Positions 1 through 7,611 are shown, counted from the first letter of the stretch. The stretch is 20,578 nucleotides of DNA from Candidatus Rokubacteria bacterium RIFCSPLOWO2_02_FULL_72_37 (GCA_001790315.1 MGCE01000198.1:1-20578); one strand, 5' to 3'. Program-made: numbers and translations. The notes: generated from the letters alone by a model not told the origin.

Positions 1-740
1 TGGACCTTCGGAACCCCGGTGATGCGCGTCGCGTGGCGGCAGATGCCCACGATGCCGCGGTGCGAGCACGACGTGACCACGACGAGCCCGCGATCGCGGA
101 CGTGCGCCACCAGGGTCTGCTCGCCGATGAAGGTGTCCTGGACGATCGCCCCTTCGCGCTCGACGCGGAGGTTGTCCGGGATCGGCTCGAAGTCCTCCTG
201 GGCGTGCATCTCGCCGCTCAGCAGCACGCCCGTGGCGATCGGCGTCGGGGTCCGCACGACGTCGACGCGCAGGTCGTAGCGCTCGAGCTCCTCGCGGTCC
301 AGGCGCCCGATGTAGACGCGGTCGTCGCCGCGCTGGTTGAAGCGTGGCAGGAAGTGGTCCACGCCCGCGTGGAAGACCAGGTCGCGCCGCATCACGCGCC
401 GGTGCGCGCCGAGGAACCCGAGCAGGCCGCCCCAGTGGTCGCGGTGTCCGTGGCTCAGCGCGAGGACGTCGAGCCCGCGGGCGTCGAGGCCGAGCTCGGC
501 CCAGTTGTGGCGCAGGCTCGCCGCGGTGAGCCCGAAGTCGAACGCGACGCGGAGCCGCTCGCCGCCCCGGGCGACCTCGACCAGATGGGCCAGCCCGTGC
601 TCGGCCCGCACCTCGGGCATCTTCCGCGCGACGGCGTGGCTGAAGCGCCGCGCCACCTTCTCGTCCCGGCGCAGCGAGTCGATGTAGTTGTCGACCACCG
701 TGGTGACCGTGACCCGGTCGACCGCGTCGAGCGCTGCCAT
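1..740 (-). CDS. MBL-fold metallo-hydrolase (COG1237-like), 3' end cut off by window
   Basis: The reading frame starts at ATG 740 and runs off the left edge, so about 246 residues are visible and the C-terminus is missing. Residues 96-102 read SHGHRDH, followed by WGG; this is the metal-binding HxHxDH signature of metallo-beta-lactamase-fold hydrolases in the form typical of the COG1237 group, which includes ribofuranosylaminobenzene-phosphate synthase-like proteins. A later TSCSHRGIVGI stretch matches the second metal-binding histidine region of that group. The N-terminal 40 residues are helical and charged, with no signal peptide. A GGAGGAGG sequence lies just before the ATG, unusually close. 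The gene follows the acyl-CoA dehydrogenase by 67 bp on the same strand and probably belongs to that operon. The substrate cannot be told from sequence; a thioesterase-like or pterin-phosphate role is only a guess. Confidence 0.85.
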   Translation of the reverse strand, partial: MAALDAVDRVTVTTVVDNYIDSLRRDEKVARRFSHAVARKMPEVRAEHGLAHLVEVARGGERLRVAFDFGLTAASLRHNWAELGLDARGLDVLALSHGHRDHWGGLLGFLGAHRRVMRRDLVFHAGVDHFLPRFNQRGDDRVYIGRLDREELERYDLRVDVVRTPTPIATGVLLSGEMHAQEDFEPIPDNLRVEREGAIVQDTFIGEQTLVAHVRDRGLVVVTSCSHRGIVGICRHATRITGVPKV

Positions 741-807
741 GCCTCCTCCGGGATCTGCAGCGGGCCTCGGGCGGGCGCCTCGGCGCCCTCGTCCGCGGGG
801 TGAACGG

Positions 808-1974
808 CTAGTACGAGCGCGGCATCCCGAGGACGTGCTCGCCGACGTAGGCGAGGATGAGATTGTTGTTGATCGGCGCCGTCTTGTACAGGCGGCACTC
901 GCGGAACTTGCGCTCGACGTCGTACTCCTCCGCGTAGCCGTAGCCGCCGTGGCAGTCGATGCACGCGTTGCCGGCCTCCCACGCGGCCTCGGCGCCCAGG
1001 TACTTGGCCATGTTCGCCTCACCGCCGCACGGCTCCCCGGCCTCGAAGAGCGCCGCCGCCTTGTCGCGCATGAGCCGGGCGGCCTCGAGGGCGACGTGGG
1101 CCTTCGCGATCGCGAACTGGACGCCCTGGTTCGCGCCGATCGGGCGACCGAAGATCACGCGCTGATTGGAGTAGGCGACGGCCTTCTCGATGAACCAGCG
1201 GGTGTCGCCGAGCGAGTCGGAGGCCACCAGGATGCGCTCGGCGTTCATGCCGTCCAGGATGTAGGAGAAGCCGCGCCCCTCCACGCCGACCAGACTCTCG
1301 GCCGGAATCTCCATGTTGTCGAAGAACAGCGCGTTGGTGGAGTGGTTCATCATCATCCGGAGCGGCCGGACCTCGAGCCCCTTGAGCTTGCGGATGTCGA
1401 AGAGGAACACGGACAAGCCGTCGGTCTTGCGCTTCACCTGATCCACCGGCGTCGTCCGCGCGAGGAGCAGCATCAGGTCGGACTGGAGCACGCGCGAGAT
1501 GAAGATCTTCTGGCCGTTGACGACGTAGCGGTCACCCTTGCGCACCGCGGTCGTCTGGAGCTTGGTGGTGTCGGAGCCCGAGTTCGGCTCGGTCACGCCG
1601 AAGGCCTGCAGCCGCAGCTCCCCCGTCGCGATCTTCGGCAGGTACCGCCGCTTCTGCTCCTCCGAGCCGTGCCGGAGGACCGTGCCCATGATGTACATCT
1701 GGGCGTGGCAGGCGGCCGCGTTGCCGCCCGAGTAGTTGATCGTCTCGAGGATCAGCCCCGCCTCGCGGATGCCGAGCCCGGCGCCGCCGTACTCCTGCGG
1801 GATGAGCACGGCCAGGTAGCCGGCCTGCGTGAGCTCGGTGACGAACTTCTCGGGATACTCGCGCCGGGTGTCGAGGTCGCGCCAGTACTCGGCCGGGTAC
1901 CGCTTGCAGATCTCGAGCACGCCCGCCCGGAGCGCGCGCTGCTCTTCCGTGAGCGAGAGTTCGATGCTGGCCAT
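808..1974 (-). CDS. acyl-CoA dehydrogenase
   Basis: This predicted 388-residue flavoenzyme should introduce an alpha-beta double bond into an acyl-CoA, passing electrons to ETF. The family layout is complete: an N-terminal helical domain (about 1-120), the FAD/substrate strand domain with AFGVTEPNSGSDT at 124-136, and the C-terminal helical bundle with FGRPIGANQGVQF (275-287) and CHGGYGYAEEYDVER (341-355). The C-terminus ends LGMPRSY, as in many FadE-like bacterial enzymes. The usual catalytic glutamate of the MCAD-type YEGT motif is absent (YKTAPINNN instead), but Glu246 in GMNAER sits where isovaleryl-CoA and long-chain enzymes keep their base. I chose ATG 1974 because an AAAGGG Shine-Dalgarno lies 8 nt upstream; ATG 1980, which overlaps the stop of the upstream hydratase as ATGA, is the alternative and adds two residues. 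Confidence 0.95.
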   Translation of the reverse strand: MASIELSLTEEQRALRAGVLEICKRYPAEYWRDLDTRREYPEKFVTELTQAGYLAVLIPQEYGGAGLGIREAGLILETINYSGGNAAACHAQMYIMGTVLRHGSEEQKRRYLPKIATGELRLQAFGVTEPNSGSDTTKLQTTAVRKGDRYVVNGQKIFISRVLQSDLMLLLARTTPVDQVKRKTDGLSVFLFDIRKLKGLEVRPLRMMMNHSTNALFFDNMEIPAESLVGVEGRGFSYILDGMNAERILVASDSLGDTRWFIEKAVAYSNQRVIFGRPIGANQGVQFAIAKAHVALEAARLMRDKAAALFEAGEPCGGEANMAKYLGAEAAWEAGNACIDCHGGYGYAEEYDVERKFRECRLYKTAPINNNLILAYVGEHVLGMPRSY

Positions 1975-1976
1975 CG

Positions 1977-2771
1977 TCATTTCCCTTTGAACTGCGGCTT
2001 GCGTTTCTCGTTGAAGGCCCGGACCCCCTCGAGGCGGTCCTCGGTGACCACGGTGGCATTGTACGCCTCGATCGCGAGGATCATGGCCGTGTCGAGGTCG
2101 GTCTCGACGCCGTAGGCGATCGCCTTCTTCGCCTGGCGGACCGCGATCGGGCCGTTCCGGGCGATCGTCTGCGCGATCTCGAGCGCCTTCGCGCGCGCCC
2201 GGCCCGCGGGGACCAGGTGGTTGACGAGGCCCGCGGCCCGGGCTTCCTCCGCGTTCATCCGGCGGCCGGTGAAGATCAGCTCCTTGGCGAGCGGCGCGCC
2301 GAGGATGCGCGGGAGGAGCTGGGTGCCGCCGATGCCCGGGAAGATCCCGAGCGTGGTCTCGGGCACGCCGAAGACCGCGGTCTCGCTCGCGACGATGAAG
2401 TCCGAGAGCACCGCCAGCTCGCAGCCGCCGGCGAGCGCGAAGCCCTCGACCGCGGCGATCACCGGCACCGGGCAGCGGAGCAGCGCGAAGGCGCCGCGCT
2501 CGAAGATGACGTGCTGGGCGCGCCACGTCTCGTCCGTCATCTCGTTGCGCTCCTTGAGGTCGCCGCCCGCGCAGAAGGCGCGGTCACCGCTGCCGGTGAA
2601 CACGACGGCGCGCACCTCGCGGTCGTGCTGGAAGCCCTCGAAGCAGGCGAGCAGGTCCTCGCCCATCGCCGTGTTCATCGAGTTCATCTGGCCGGGGCGG
2701 TTGAGCGTGACGGTCACCACGTAGCCGTCGGACGAGCGCTCGACGAGCAGGTGCCGGTACGTCGCGGTCAT
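1977..2771 (-). CDS. enoyl-CoA hydratase/isomerase (crotonase family)
   Basis: This 264-residue crotonase-fold protein should add water across the double bond made by the adjacent acyl-CoA dehydrogenase. The CoA and oxyanion-hole segment is AFCAGGDLKE (65-74), and the second oxyanion glycine lies in ALAGGCELA (112-120). Both catalytic glutamates of true hydratases are present: Glu118 in GGCE (rat Glu144 position) and Glu138 in PETTLGIFPGIGG (rat Glu164 position). The length is normal for a single-domain crotonase. The ATG at 2771 overlaps the stop of the CoA-transferase as ATGA and has an AAGGGAG Shine-Dalgarno 7 nt upstream, so translational coupling is likely. The acyl chain length or branching it prefers cannot be read from sequence. 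Confidence 0.94.
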   Translation of the reverse strand: MTATYRHLLVERSSDGYVVTVTLNRPGQMNSMNTAMGEDLLACFEGFQHDREVRAVVFTGSGDRAFCAGGDLKERNEMTDETWRAQHVIFERGAFALLRCPVPVIAAVEGFALAGGCELAVLSDFIVASETAVFGVPETTLGIFPGIGGTQLLPRILGAPLAKELIFTGRRMNAEEARAAGLVNHLVPAGRARAKALEIAQTIARNGPIAVRQAKKAIAYGVETDLDTAMILAIEAYNATVVTEDRLEGVRAFNEKRKPQFKGK

Positions 2772-3958
2772 TCGATCACTCCCTTGGCGCGCAGCGCGCG
2801 CTCGTCGTCGGGCGTGTAGCCGAGCCAGGTCAGCACGTCCGCGGAGTGCTCGCCGAGCAGCGGCGGCACCCGGCGCACCGCGGGGCGCGCGCCGTCCCAG
2901 AGGAGCGGGAGCCCGACGCTCTGGTAATCGGGGATGCGCGGATGGGGCGCCGACACGAGCATGCCGCTCGCGTGCGTCTGCGGCTCCGCCAGCACCGCGT
3001 CCACGGTGAGGATGGGCGCGCAGGGCACGCCGGCCGCGCGCAGGCGCTCGAGGAGGTCCGCGGCCTTGCCCGCGCGCGTCAGCGCGGAGAGCGCATCGAT
3101 CAGCTCGCGCCGGTGCCGTACCCGCGCCGGGTTGTCGGCGAAACGCGGATCGGCGGCGAGCGCTGGCGCGCCGAGCGCCTGGACCAGGCGCGCGAAGAGC
3201 GCGTCGGAGCCCGCCGCGATCATCGCGTAGCCGTCCGCGGTCGGGAAGGCCTGGTACGGCACGATCATCGCCGCGCCGGAGCCCTGCGGCTGCGGCACCT
3301 CGCCCGAGCCGAGGAAGCCCATCGCGTGATACGACACCCACATCAGCGCGGTCTCGAAGAGGGCCGTCGTCACCTCGACCGCGCGGCCGGTCGCGTCGCG
3401 TTGCCGGAGCCCGGCGACGATGCCGAGCGCGGCCCACATCCCCGTGCCCATGTCGACGATGGAGGTGCCGACGCGTGCGGGCTCCTGGCCCGGGTGGCCG
3501 TTGACCGACATGAGCCCGCCGTACGCCTGCATGAGCGGGTCGTAGCCCGGCAGATCGGCGAGCGGCCCGCGCGTGCCGTACGCGGTGATCGAGCAGTGGA
3601 CGATCTTCGGGTTCAGCGCGCGCGCGCCCGCGAAGCCGAGCCCGAGCTCCTCGATCACCCCGGCCCTGAGGCTCTGCACGAAGACGTCCGCCCGCGCGAC
3701 GAGCCGGCGGAGCACCTCGAGCCCGCCGTCGCGCTTCACGTCGAGGCCGAGGCTCCGCTTGTTGCGGTTCATCGCCATGAACGAGGCGCTCTCGGCCCCC
3801 CAGAACGGCGGCGCCCACGCGCGCGCGTCGTCGCCGCGCCCGGGCCGCTCGACCTTGATCACCTCCGCGCCCATGTCCCCCAGGATCTGCGTGCAGAAGG
3901 GGCCGGCCACGTTCTGCGTGAGGTCGACGACGACGATGCCCTCGAGCGGGAGGCTCAC
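2768..3958 (-). CDS. CaiB/BaiF type III CoA-transferase
   Basis: This 396-residue protein belongs to the type III CoA-transferases, which move CoA from a donor thioester to a free carboxylic acid and so activate it for oxidation. The N-terminus has the family start LEGIVVVDLTQNVAGPFCTQ (5-24) and GDMGAEVIKVERPGRGDDAR (27-46). The catalytic aspartate is Asp169 in TSIVDMGTGMW, the same number as in Oxalobacter formyl-CoA transferase. The length is standard. The start is GTG 3958: an in-frame TAG lies three codons upstream, so nothing earlier is possible. There is no Shine-Dalgarno; a TAGACT hexamer ends 7 nt before the GTG. It heads an operon with a hydratase and dehydrogenase, so it probably activates their substrate, whose identity is unknown. 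Confidence 0.94.
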   Translation of the reverse strand: MSLPLEGIVVVDLTQNVAGPFCTQILGDMGAEVIKVERPGRGDDARAWAPPFWGAESASFMAMNRNKRSLGLDVKRDGGLEVLRRLVARADVFVQSLRAGVIEELGLGFAGARALNPKIVHCSITAYGTRGPLADLPGYDPLMQAYGGLMSVNGHPGQEPARVGTSIVDMGTGMWAALGIVAGLRQRDATGRAVEVTTALFETALMWVSYHAMGFLGSGEVPQPQGSGAAMIVPYQAFPTADGYAMIAAGSDALFARLVQALGAPALAADPRFADNPARVRHRRELIDALSALTRAGKAADLLERLRAAGVPCAPILTVDAVLAEPQTHASGMLVSAPHPRIPDYQSVGLPLLWDGARPAVRRVPPLLGEHSADVLTWLGYTPDDERALRAKGVIE

Positions 3959-3964
3959 GCGTGG

Positions 3965-3970
3965 AGTCTA
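3965..3970 (-). promoter_or_regulatory. -10 hexamer TAGACT for the CoA-transferase operon, leaderless type
   Basis: On the minus strand TAGACT is followed by exactly six bases and then the GTG start at 3958. With normal -10 spacing the mRNA would begin at the start codon itself. The upstream region has no good TTGACA-like -35 (TGGCAA at 17-nt spacing matches at three of six positions). No Shine-Dalgarno is present, which fits leaderless translation. The hexamer overlaps the in-frame TAG stop. Confidence 0.45.
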
Positions 3971-4085
3971 GCCGACCGACACGAAAGTTGCCACGGGCGA
4001 GAAGAAAATGCCCATCGGTCGCTGAACGACCACTCAGGGATTCGATCTCCTCCCCGGTTTTCCAGTACTTGCGGGCCCGTGGGGC

Positions 4086-4101
4086 TGGCACAGGCCTTGC
4101 G
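4086..4101 (+). promoter_or_regulatory. sigma-54-type -24/-12 promoter upstream of the PilB-like ATPase gene
   Basis: The sequence TGGCACAGGCCTTGCG matches the sigma-54 consensus TGGCACGNNNNTTGCW at all conserved positions except the last base of each half. The GG at 4087-4088 and the GC at 4099-4100 are 12 bases apart, as required. Transcription would begin near 4112, leaving only about 8 bases before the ATG at 4120. Sigma-54 control of pilus genes is well documented in other bacteria (for example pilA). An activator site and a rpoN gene are not visible here. Confidence 0.55.
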
Positions 4102-4104
4102 ATC

Positions 4105-4120
4105 TGTCCGGAACCGGACA
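4105..4120. repeat. perfect 7-2-7 inverted repeat over transcription start and ATG
   Basis: TGTCCGG, an AA spacer and CCGGACA form a perfect palindrome whose last base is the A of the ATG start codon of the PilB-like gene. It begins 4 bases after the sigma-54-type -12 element and covers its predicted start site. Its place fits an operator that would block promoter clearance, or an mRNA hairpin hiding the start codon. Chance occurrence in G+C-rich DNA is possible. Confidence 0.5.
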
Positions 4121-5868
4121 TGGACGCGAGCGCCACGCAGCGCAGCGAGGTCAGCAAGTCCCCCATCGGCCGTCGGCTCGGGGACCTGGTCCTGACCGAT
4201 GGCCTCGTCACCGAGGAGCAATTCGCGCGGGTGCTCGCCGAGCAGAAGCGCACGGGCGAGCGGATCGGCGAGATCCTCGTCAGGCTCGGCCTCCTCACCG
4301 AGGAGCAGCTCGTCCACTTCCTGTCGCGCCAGTACGGGATTCCGGAGGTCACGTTCCCGGACTCGATCGCTCCCGAGATCATCAACATCATCCCGGTCCG
4401 GGTCGCCCGGAGGTACGGGGTGGTGCCCATCGGCCGGACGCTCGGCTCGGTCACCCTCGCGGTCGCGGATCCGACCAACCTCTCGACGGTCGACGACGTC
4501 GCGTTCATCACGGGCCTCAAGGTCGTGCCGGTGATCGCGGCGCCGTCGGTCATCCAGGCCGCGCTCCAGCGCTACTACGCGCTCGGGCCCGCGACGCTCG
4601 CCGATGTCCTCACGGAGATCGGCGGCGAACCGGGCGACGTCGAGGTGGTCGAGGGGCGGGACCCCCTCCAGCCGCTCGACCTGAACGAGCTCCGATCCTC
4701 CGCCGACCAGGTGCCCGTCGTCCGGCTGGTCAACTCGATCCTGCTCGACGCGTTGAAGCGCGGCGCCTCCGACATTCACCTCGATCCCAGCGAGACGTCC
4801 TTCTGCATCCGCTTCCGGGTGGACGGCATGCTCCACGAGGTGATGACGCCGCCCAAGCGCGTGGAGGCCGCGGTGACCTCGCGCATCAAGATCATGGCGA
4901 GCCTCGACATCGCAGAGCGCCGGCTGCCGCAGGACGGCAGGATCAAGCTCCGCCAGAGCCGCCGCGAGGTGGACTTCCGGGTCTCCGTGCTGCCGACGAT
5001 CTTCGGGGAGTCGGTGACGCTCCGGATCCTCGACCGCGAGCGGCTCCGGGTCGACCTGAACGACCTCGGCCTCGACCCGCCGAGCCGCGGCGCGTTCGAG
5101 CGCGCGATTCACGCGCCGCACGGGATGATCCTCATCACCGGTCCGACGGGCTCCGGCAAGACCACGACGCTCTACTCGGCGCTCCACACGATCAACCGCG
5201 GCGACCGCAATATCGTGACCGTCGAGGACCCCGTCGAGTCCGACCTCAAGGGCGTGACGCAGGTCCAGGTCGACGAGGGCATCGGCCGCACGTTCGCCGC
5301 CTCGCTCCGCTCGTTCATGCGCCACGACCCCGACGTCATCCTGGTCGGGGAGATGCGCGACGAGGAGACGGCCCAGATCGCCGTGCGGGCCGCGCTGACG
5401 GGCCACCTGGTCCTCAGCACCCTGCACACGAACGACGCGACCTCGACGATCTCGCGGTTGCGCGACATGGGCGTGCCCCCGTTCCTCGTGGCCTCCTCGC
5501 TCCGCCTCGTCGTCGCCCAGCGCCTCATCCGAAACGTGTGTCGCGAGTGTCGCGAGCCCTACGAGGTGGACGAGGACAGCCTGGTGCCACATGGCCACAC
5601 GCCCGCCGGCCTCGGCCGCGTCACGCTGCACCGGGGCCGGGGCTGTGCGAGCTGTCACCTCACGGGCATGAAGGGCCGGAGCGCGATCTACGAGGCCCTC
5701 GCCGTCACGCCCGAGATCAGGGGCCTGATCCTGAACCACACCTTCGCGGAAGAGATCGGGGAGGTGGCTCGCCGGCAGGGCATGAAGACGCTCCGCGAGG
5801 CGGGCCTCGGGAGGGTGCTCGAGGGCACCACGACCCTCGAGGAAGTCCTCCGGGTCACGACGGACTAG
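4120..5868 (+). CDS. PilB/GspE/MshE-type secretion ATPase with c-di-GMP-binding MshEN domain
   Basis: This 582-residue protein is a hexameric ATPase of the kind that drives type IV pilus extension or type II secretion from the cytoplasmic face of the membrane. The N-terminal MshEN domain has two tandem 24-residue motifs, RLG...Q at 19-42 and RIG...Q at 48-71, split by a 5-residue spacer, the arrangement known to bind c-di-GMP. The ATPase core has Walker A GPTGSGKT (341-348), an Asp box at TVEDPVE (367-373), Walker B around DVILVGEMRD (405-414) and the His box STLHTND (433-439). Cys474, Cys477, Cys509 and Cys512 form the zinc-binding tetracysteine motif seen in PilB/GspE. ATG 4120 leaves 18 residues before the first motif, as usual. 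No other pilus or secretion gene lies in the window, so PilB, MshE and GspE cannot be told apart. Confidence 0.93.
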   Translation: MDASATQRSEVSKSPIGRRLGDLVLTDGLVTEEQFARVLAEQKRTGERIGEILVRLGLLTEEQLVHFLSRQYGIPEVTFPDSIAPEIINIIPVRVARRYGVVPIGRTLGSVTLAVADPTNLSTVDDVAFITGLKVVPVIAAPSVIQAALQRYYALGPATLADVLTEIGGEPGDVEVVEGRDPLQPLDLNELRSSADQVPVVRLVNSILLDALKRGASDIHLDPSETSFCIRFRVDGMLHEVMTPPKRVEAAVTSRIKIMASLDIAERRLPQDGRIKLRQSRREVDFRVSVLPTIFGESVTLRILDRERLRVDLNDLGLDPPSRGAFERAIHAPHGMILITGPTGSGKTTTLYSALHTINRGDRNIVTVEDPVESDLKGVTQVQVDEGIGRTFAASLRSFMRHDPDVILVGEMRDEETAQIAVRAALTGHLVLSTLHTNDATSTISRLRDMGVPPFLVASSLRLVVAQRLIRNVCRECREPYEVDEDSLVPHGHTPAGLGRVTLHRGRGCASCHLTGMKGRSAIYEALAVTPEIRGLILNHTFAEEIGEVARRQGMKTLREAGLGRVLEGTTTLEEVLRVTTD

Positions 5869-5890
5869 CGACCGGCCGCGCGGGGCGGGT

Positions 5891-5920
5891 TTGACACGTC
5901 GAGGCCGTGCCGCCTAGAAT
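5891..5920 (+). promoter_or_regulatory. sigma-70-type promoter TTGACA-N18-TAGAAT
   Basis: A perfect -35 TTGACA (5891-5896), an 18-base spacer and TAGAAT (5915-5920, five of six consensus bases) lie between the ATPase gene and the next gene. Transcription would start near 5927, about 5 bases before the ATG at 5932. The 557-residue protein can therefore be made without transcription from the sigma-54-type promoter. No Shine-Dalgarno sequence is seen before the ATG. Confidence 0.65.
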
Positions 5921-5931
5921 CGCTTCACTCG

Positions 5932-7605
5932 ATGGCAGCGACCACCGCCGACTTCACCAAGCGGCTCGTCACCCTGACCGACCGGTTCGCCGGTCTGGCG
6001 GTCCGGCTCGCCGACGCCGCGCGGGAACTGGAGGTGGCCGGCCGGCCGCCCGCGGACGCGCTGCTCGACGAGGTCGCCGCGGCGCGGGCGGAGTTCGCGG
6101 ATCTTCGCGCGAGGGTGCTCGACGCGGCGCGCGCGGCCTCGGTCCCCGTGCCATCGATCGCGGAGGTCGAGGGGCTCCGGGCGCTGGAGCCGTTGCTCCG
6201 TGCCGTGCGCGAGGCGATCGCCGCGGAAGAGAAGCGGCGGGAGGTCGCCGAGGTCCGGCGGCGGGCGCTCGAGATCCTCGACCGCGTGCTCGGGATCTCC
6301 CATCAAGACGATCCGAACTTCACGGCGCTCGTTCAGTGCAAGTCCAAGGCCGAGGAGATCCGCCGTGTCATCGCCGACCCGGCGGCGTTCGAGAAGGGGA
6401 ACTCGGAGGCGATCATCGACAGCACGCCGTCGTTCACGGCGCTGCTCACGCTGATCGAAGGTCGCGACCTCCTCGACGACGAGAAATTCGCGGCGCTCCA
6501 CGACACGGTCAGCCAGTCGTTCGGTCGCTCCCTGGCCGTCGCGGCCACGCGCGGCAAGCTGATCGCTCCGGGGAGCGCGCCCGCCGCCGAGCGGCCGTCT
6601 GCGCCGCCCGCCCCGCCGCGGGCGGCGAGCCCGCCGCCGCCCGCCGAGGAGGCGGTGGGGAGTGCCGCGCGCGTGGCGCCTGTCGCCGTCGCGCCGCCCG
6701 CGTCGAAGGGCGAGGAGTCCACCGACGCGGAGGCCGGACGCGCCGTCGACGAGTCCGGGCGGTGGTGGGTGTCGGCCTGGGCCCGCTGGACAAGCTGGAA
6801 GAGCACGCTCTCGTTCGGCGACGCGGTGAAGCAGGAGCTCGGCAAGTACAGCTATCTGCTGAGCGTGCCGATCCAGAAGAGCACGGACTACGAGGAGGGG
6901 CTGCTCTCCTACGGCTACTCGATCCTCCTCGAGTTTCTCGAGCGGCAGAACGCCGGCTTCGTCGCGCGGGCGCTCAACAGCCTGAAGGCGGTGACGCCGG
7001 GCGCACCGGGCCAGCCCCAGACGGTCGGCGCTCACCTCTATAGATTCTTGGTCACCGAGGGCCGCCTCTCGGCGCAGTACGCGGACTTCGTGAAGGCCGT
7101 GCTCGCCGCGGCGGTGCCCGAGCCCGGGGTGTGGACCACCGCGCGCATCCTCGAGTCCACGATGGAGACGCGGATCTTCACCCACCCGAGCAACCGCATC
7201 GGGGACACCGAGCACAACTCGCAGCGGCTCACGCAGGACCGGCAGCGGTTCACCGACCACCGCTTCCAGGTGGCGCTGGCGCCCCTGACGACCCGCTTCT
7301 TCGCGGTCGCGGCCGACCTCCGTGAGCCGCGCTCGGTCGAGGTGAAGCTCCTCGACGGCCGGGCGGAGATCGACCACGCCTGGCTCTTGACGATGCCGCC
7401 CGCCGGTCGGGCGGACCTCAAGTCGGAGCTCACGCGGCTCGCGCCGGAGGGAACGCCGCTGCCTGGGCTGGGCAAGGAGTACGCGACGCTGTGGACCGCG
7501 GTGTTCAACCCCGATCCGGACGTCGAGAAGCGGTACGACCTGACGCTCGGTCTCCGGAAGGACGTCAGGCCGGCAACGGGGGCGCGGCCGGCCCGAGTCG
7601 GCTGA
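5932..7605 (+). CDS. unrecognised 557-residue protein with tryptophan cluster and Pro/Ala-rich linker
   Basis: I do not recognise a family. The protein has three parts. Residues 1-207 are charged and helical, with heptad-like Leu/Ala spacing around 45-120. Residues 212-260 are a low-complexity Pro/Ala/Ser linker. Residues 275-557 form a mixed region with many aromatic and conserved-looking blocks (KYSYLLSVPIQKSTDYEEG at 305-323, HPSNRIGDTEHNSQR at 418-432). At the junction, five tryptophans fall within 12 residues (Trp278, 279, 283, 286, 289), which could be a membrane-interface helix. There is no signal peptide, transmembrane helix or cysteine motif. The G+C-rich codon use resembles its neighbours, and the continuous frame and strong promoter support a real gene. 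It lies 63 bp after the PilB-like gene on the same strand, but has its own promoter, so a shared role is only possible. Confidence 0.85.
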   Translation: MAATTADFTKRLVTLTDRFAGLAVRLADAARELEVAGRPPADALLDEVAAARAEFADLRARVLDAARAASVPVPSIAEVEGLRALEPLLRAVREAIAAEEKRREVAEVRRRALEILDRVLGISHQDDPNFTALVQCKSKAEEIRRVIADPAAFEKGNSEAIIDSTPSFTALLTLIEGRDLLDDEKFAALHDTVSQSFGRSLAVAATRGKLIAPGSAPAAERPSAPPAPPRAASPPPPAEEAVGSAARVAPVAVAPPASKGEESTDAEAGRAVDESGRWWVSAWARWTSWKSTLSFGDAVKQELGKYSYLLSVPIQKSTDYEEGLLSYGYSILLEFLERQNAGFVARALNSLKAVTPGAPGQPQTVGAHLYRFLVTEGRLSAQYADFVKAVLAAAVPEPGVWTTARILESTMETRIFTHPSNRIGDTEHNSQRLTQDRQRFTDHRFQVALAPLTTRFFAVAADLREPRSVEVKLLDGRAEIDHAWLLTMPPAGRADLKSELTRLAPEGTPLPGLGKEYATLWTAVFNPDPDVEKRYDLTLGLRKDVRPATGARPARVG

Positions 7606-7611
7606 GGGCCG

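Noticed and set aside
33..803. Long plus-strand open frame (256 residues) opposite the MBL-fold gene
   Set aside because: The translation is Val/Ala/Arg/Glu-rich without motifs, while the minus strand encodes a clear SHGHRDH metallo-hydrolase; a G+C-rich shadow frame.
688..2115. Plus-strand open frame of 475 residues opposite the acyl-CoA dehydrogenase
   Set aside because: It mirrors a gene with full family motifs and has no recognisable domain.
2772..4553. Upstream extension of the enoyl-CoA hydratase frame to 4553 (858 residues in all)
   Set aside because: The extension runs out of frame through the CoA-transferase gene and antisense to the ATPase gene; ATG 2771 has a Shine-Dalgarno and an ATGA overlap.
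3955..5739. Minus-strand open frame of 594 residues opposite the PilB-like gene
   Set aside because: Asp/Arg/Val/Leu-rich with no motifs; the plus strand has Walker A, Walker B and tetracysteine motifs.
5914..7377. Minus-strand open frame of 487 residues opposite the unknown 557-residue gene
   Set aside because: Because neither frame has a known family I compared both. The plus frame has a promoter at the right distance, varied composition and aromatic blocks; the minus frame is Arg/Leu/Val/Glu-rich and typical of antisense shadows.
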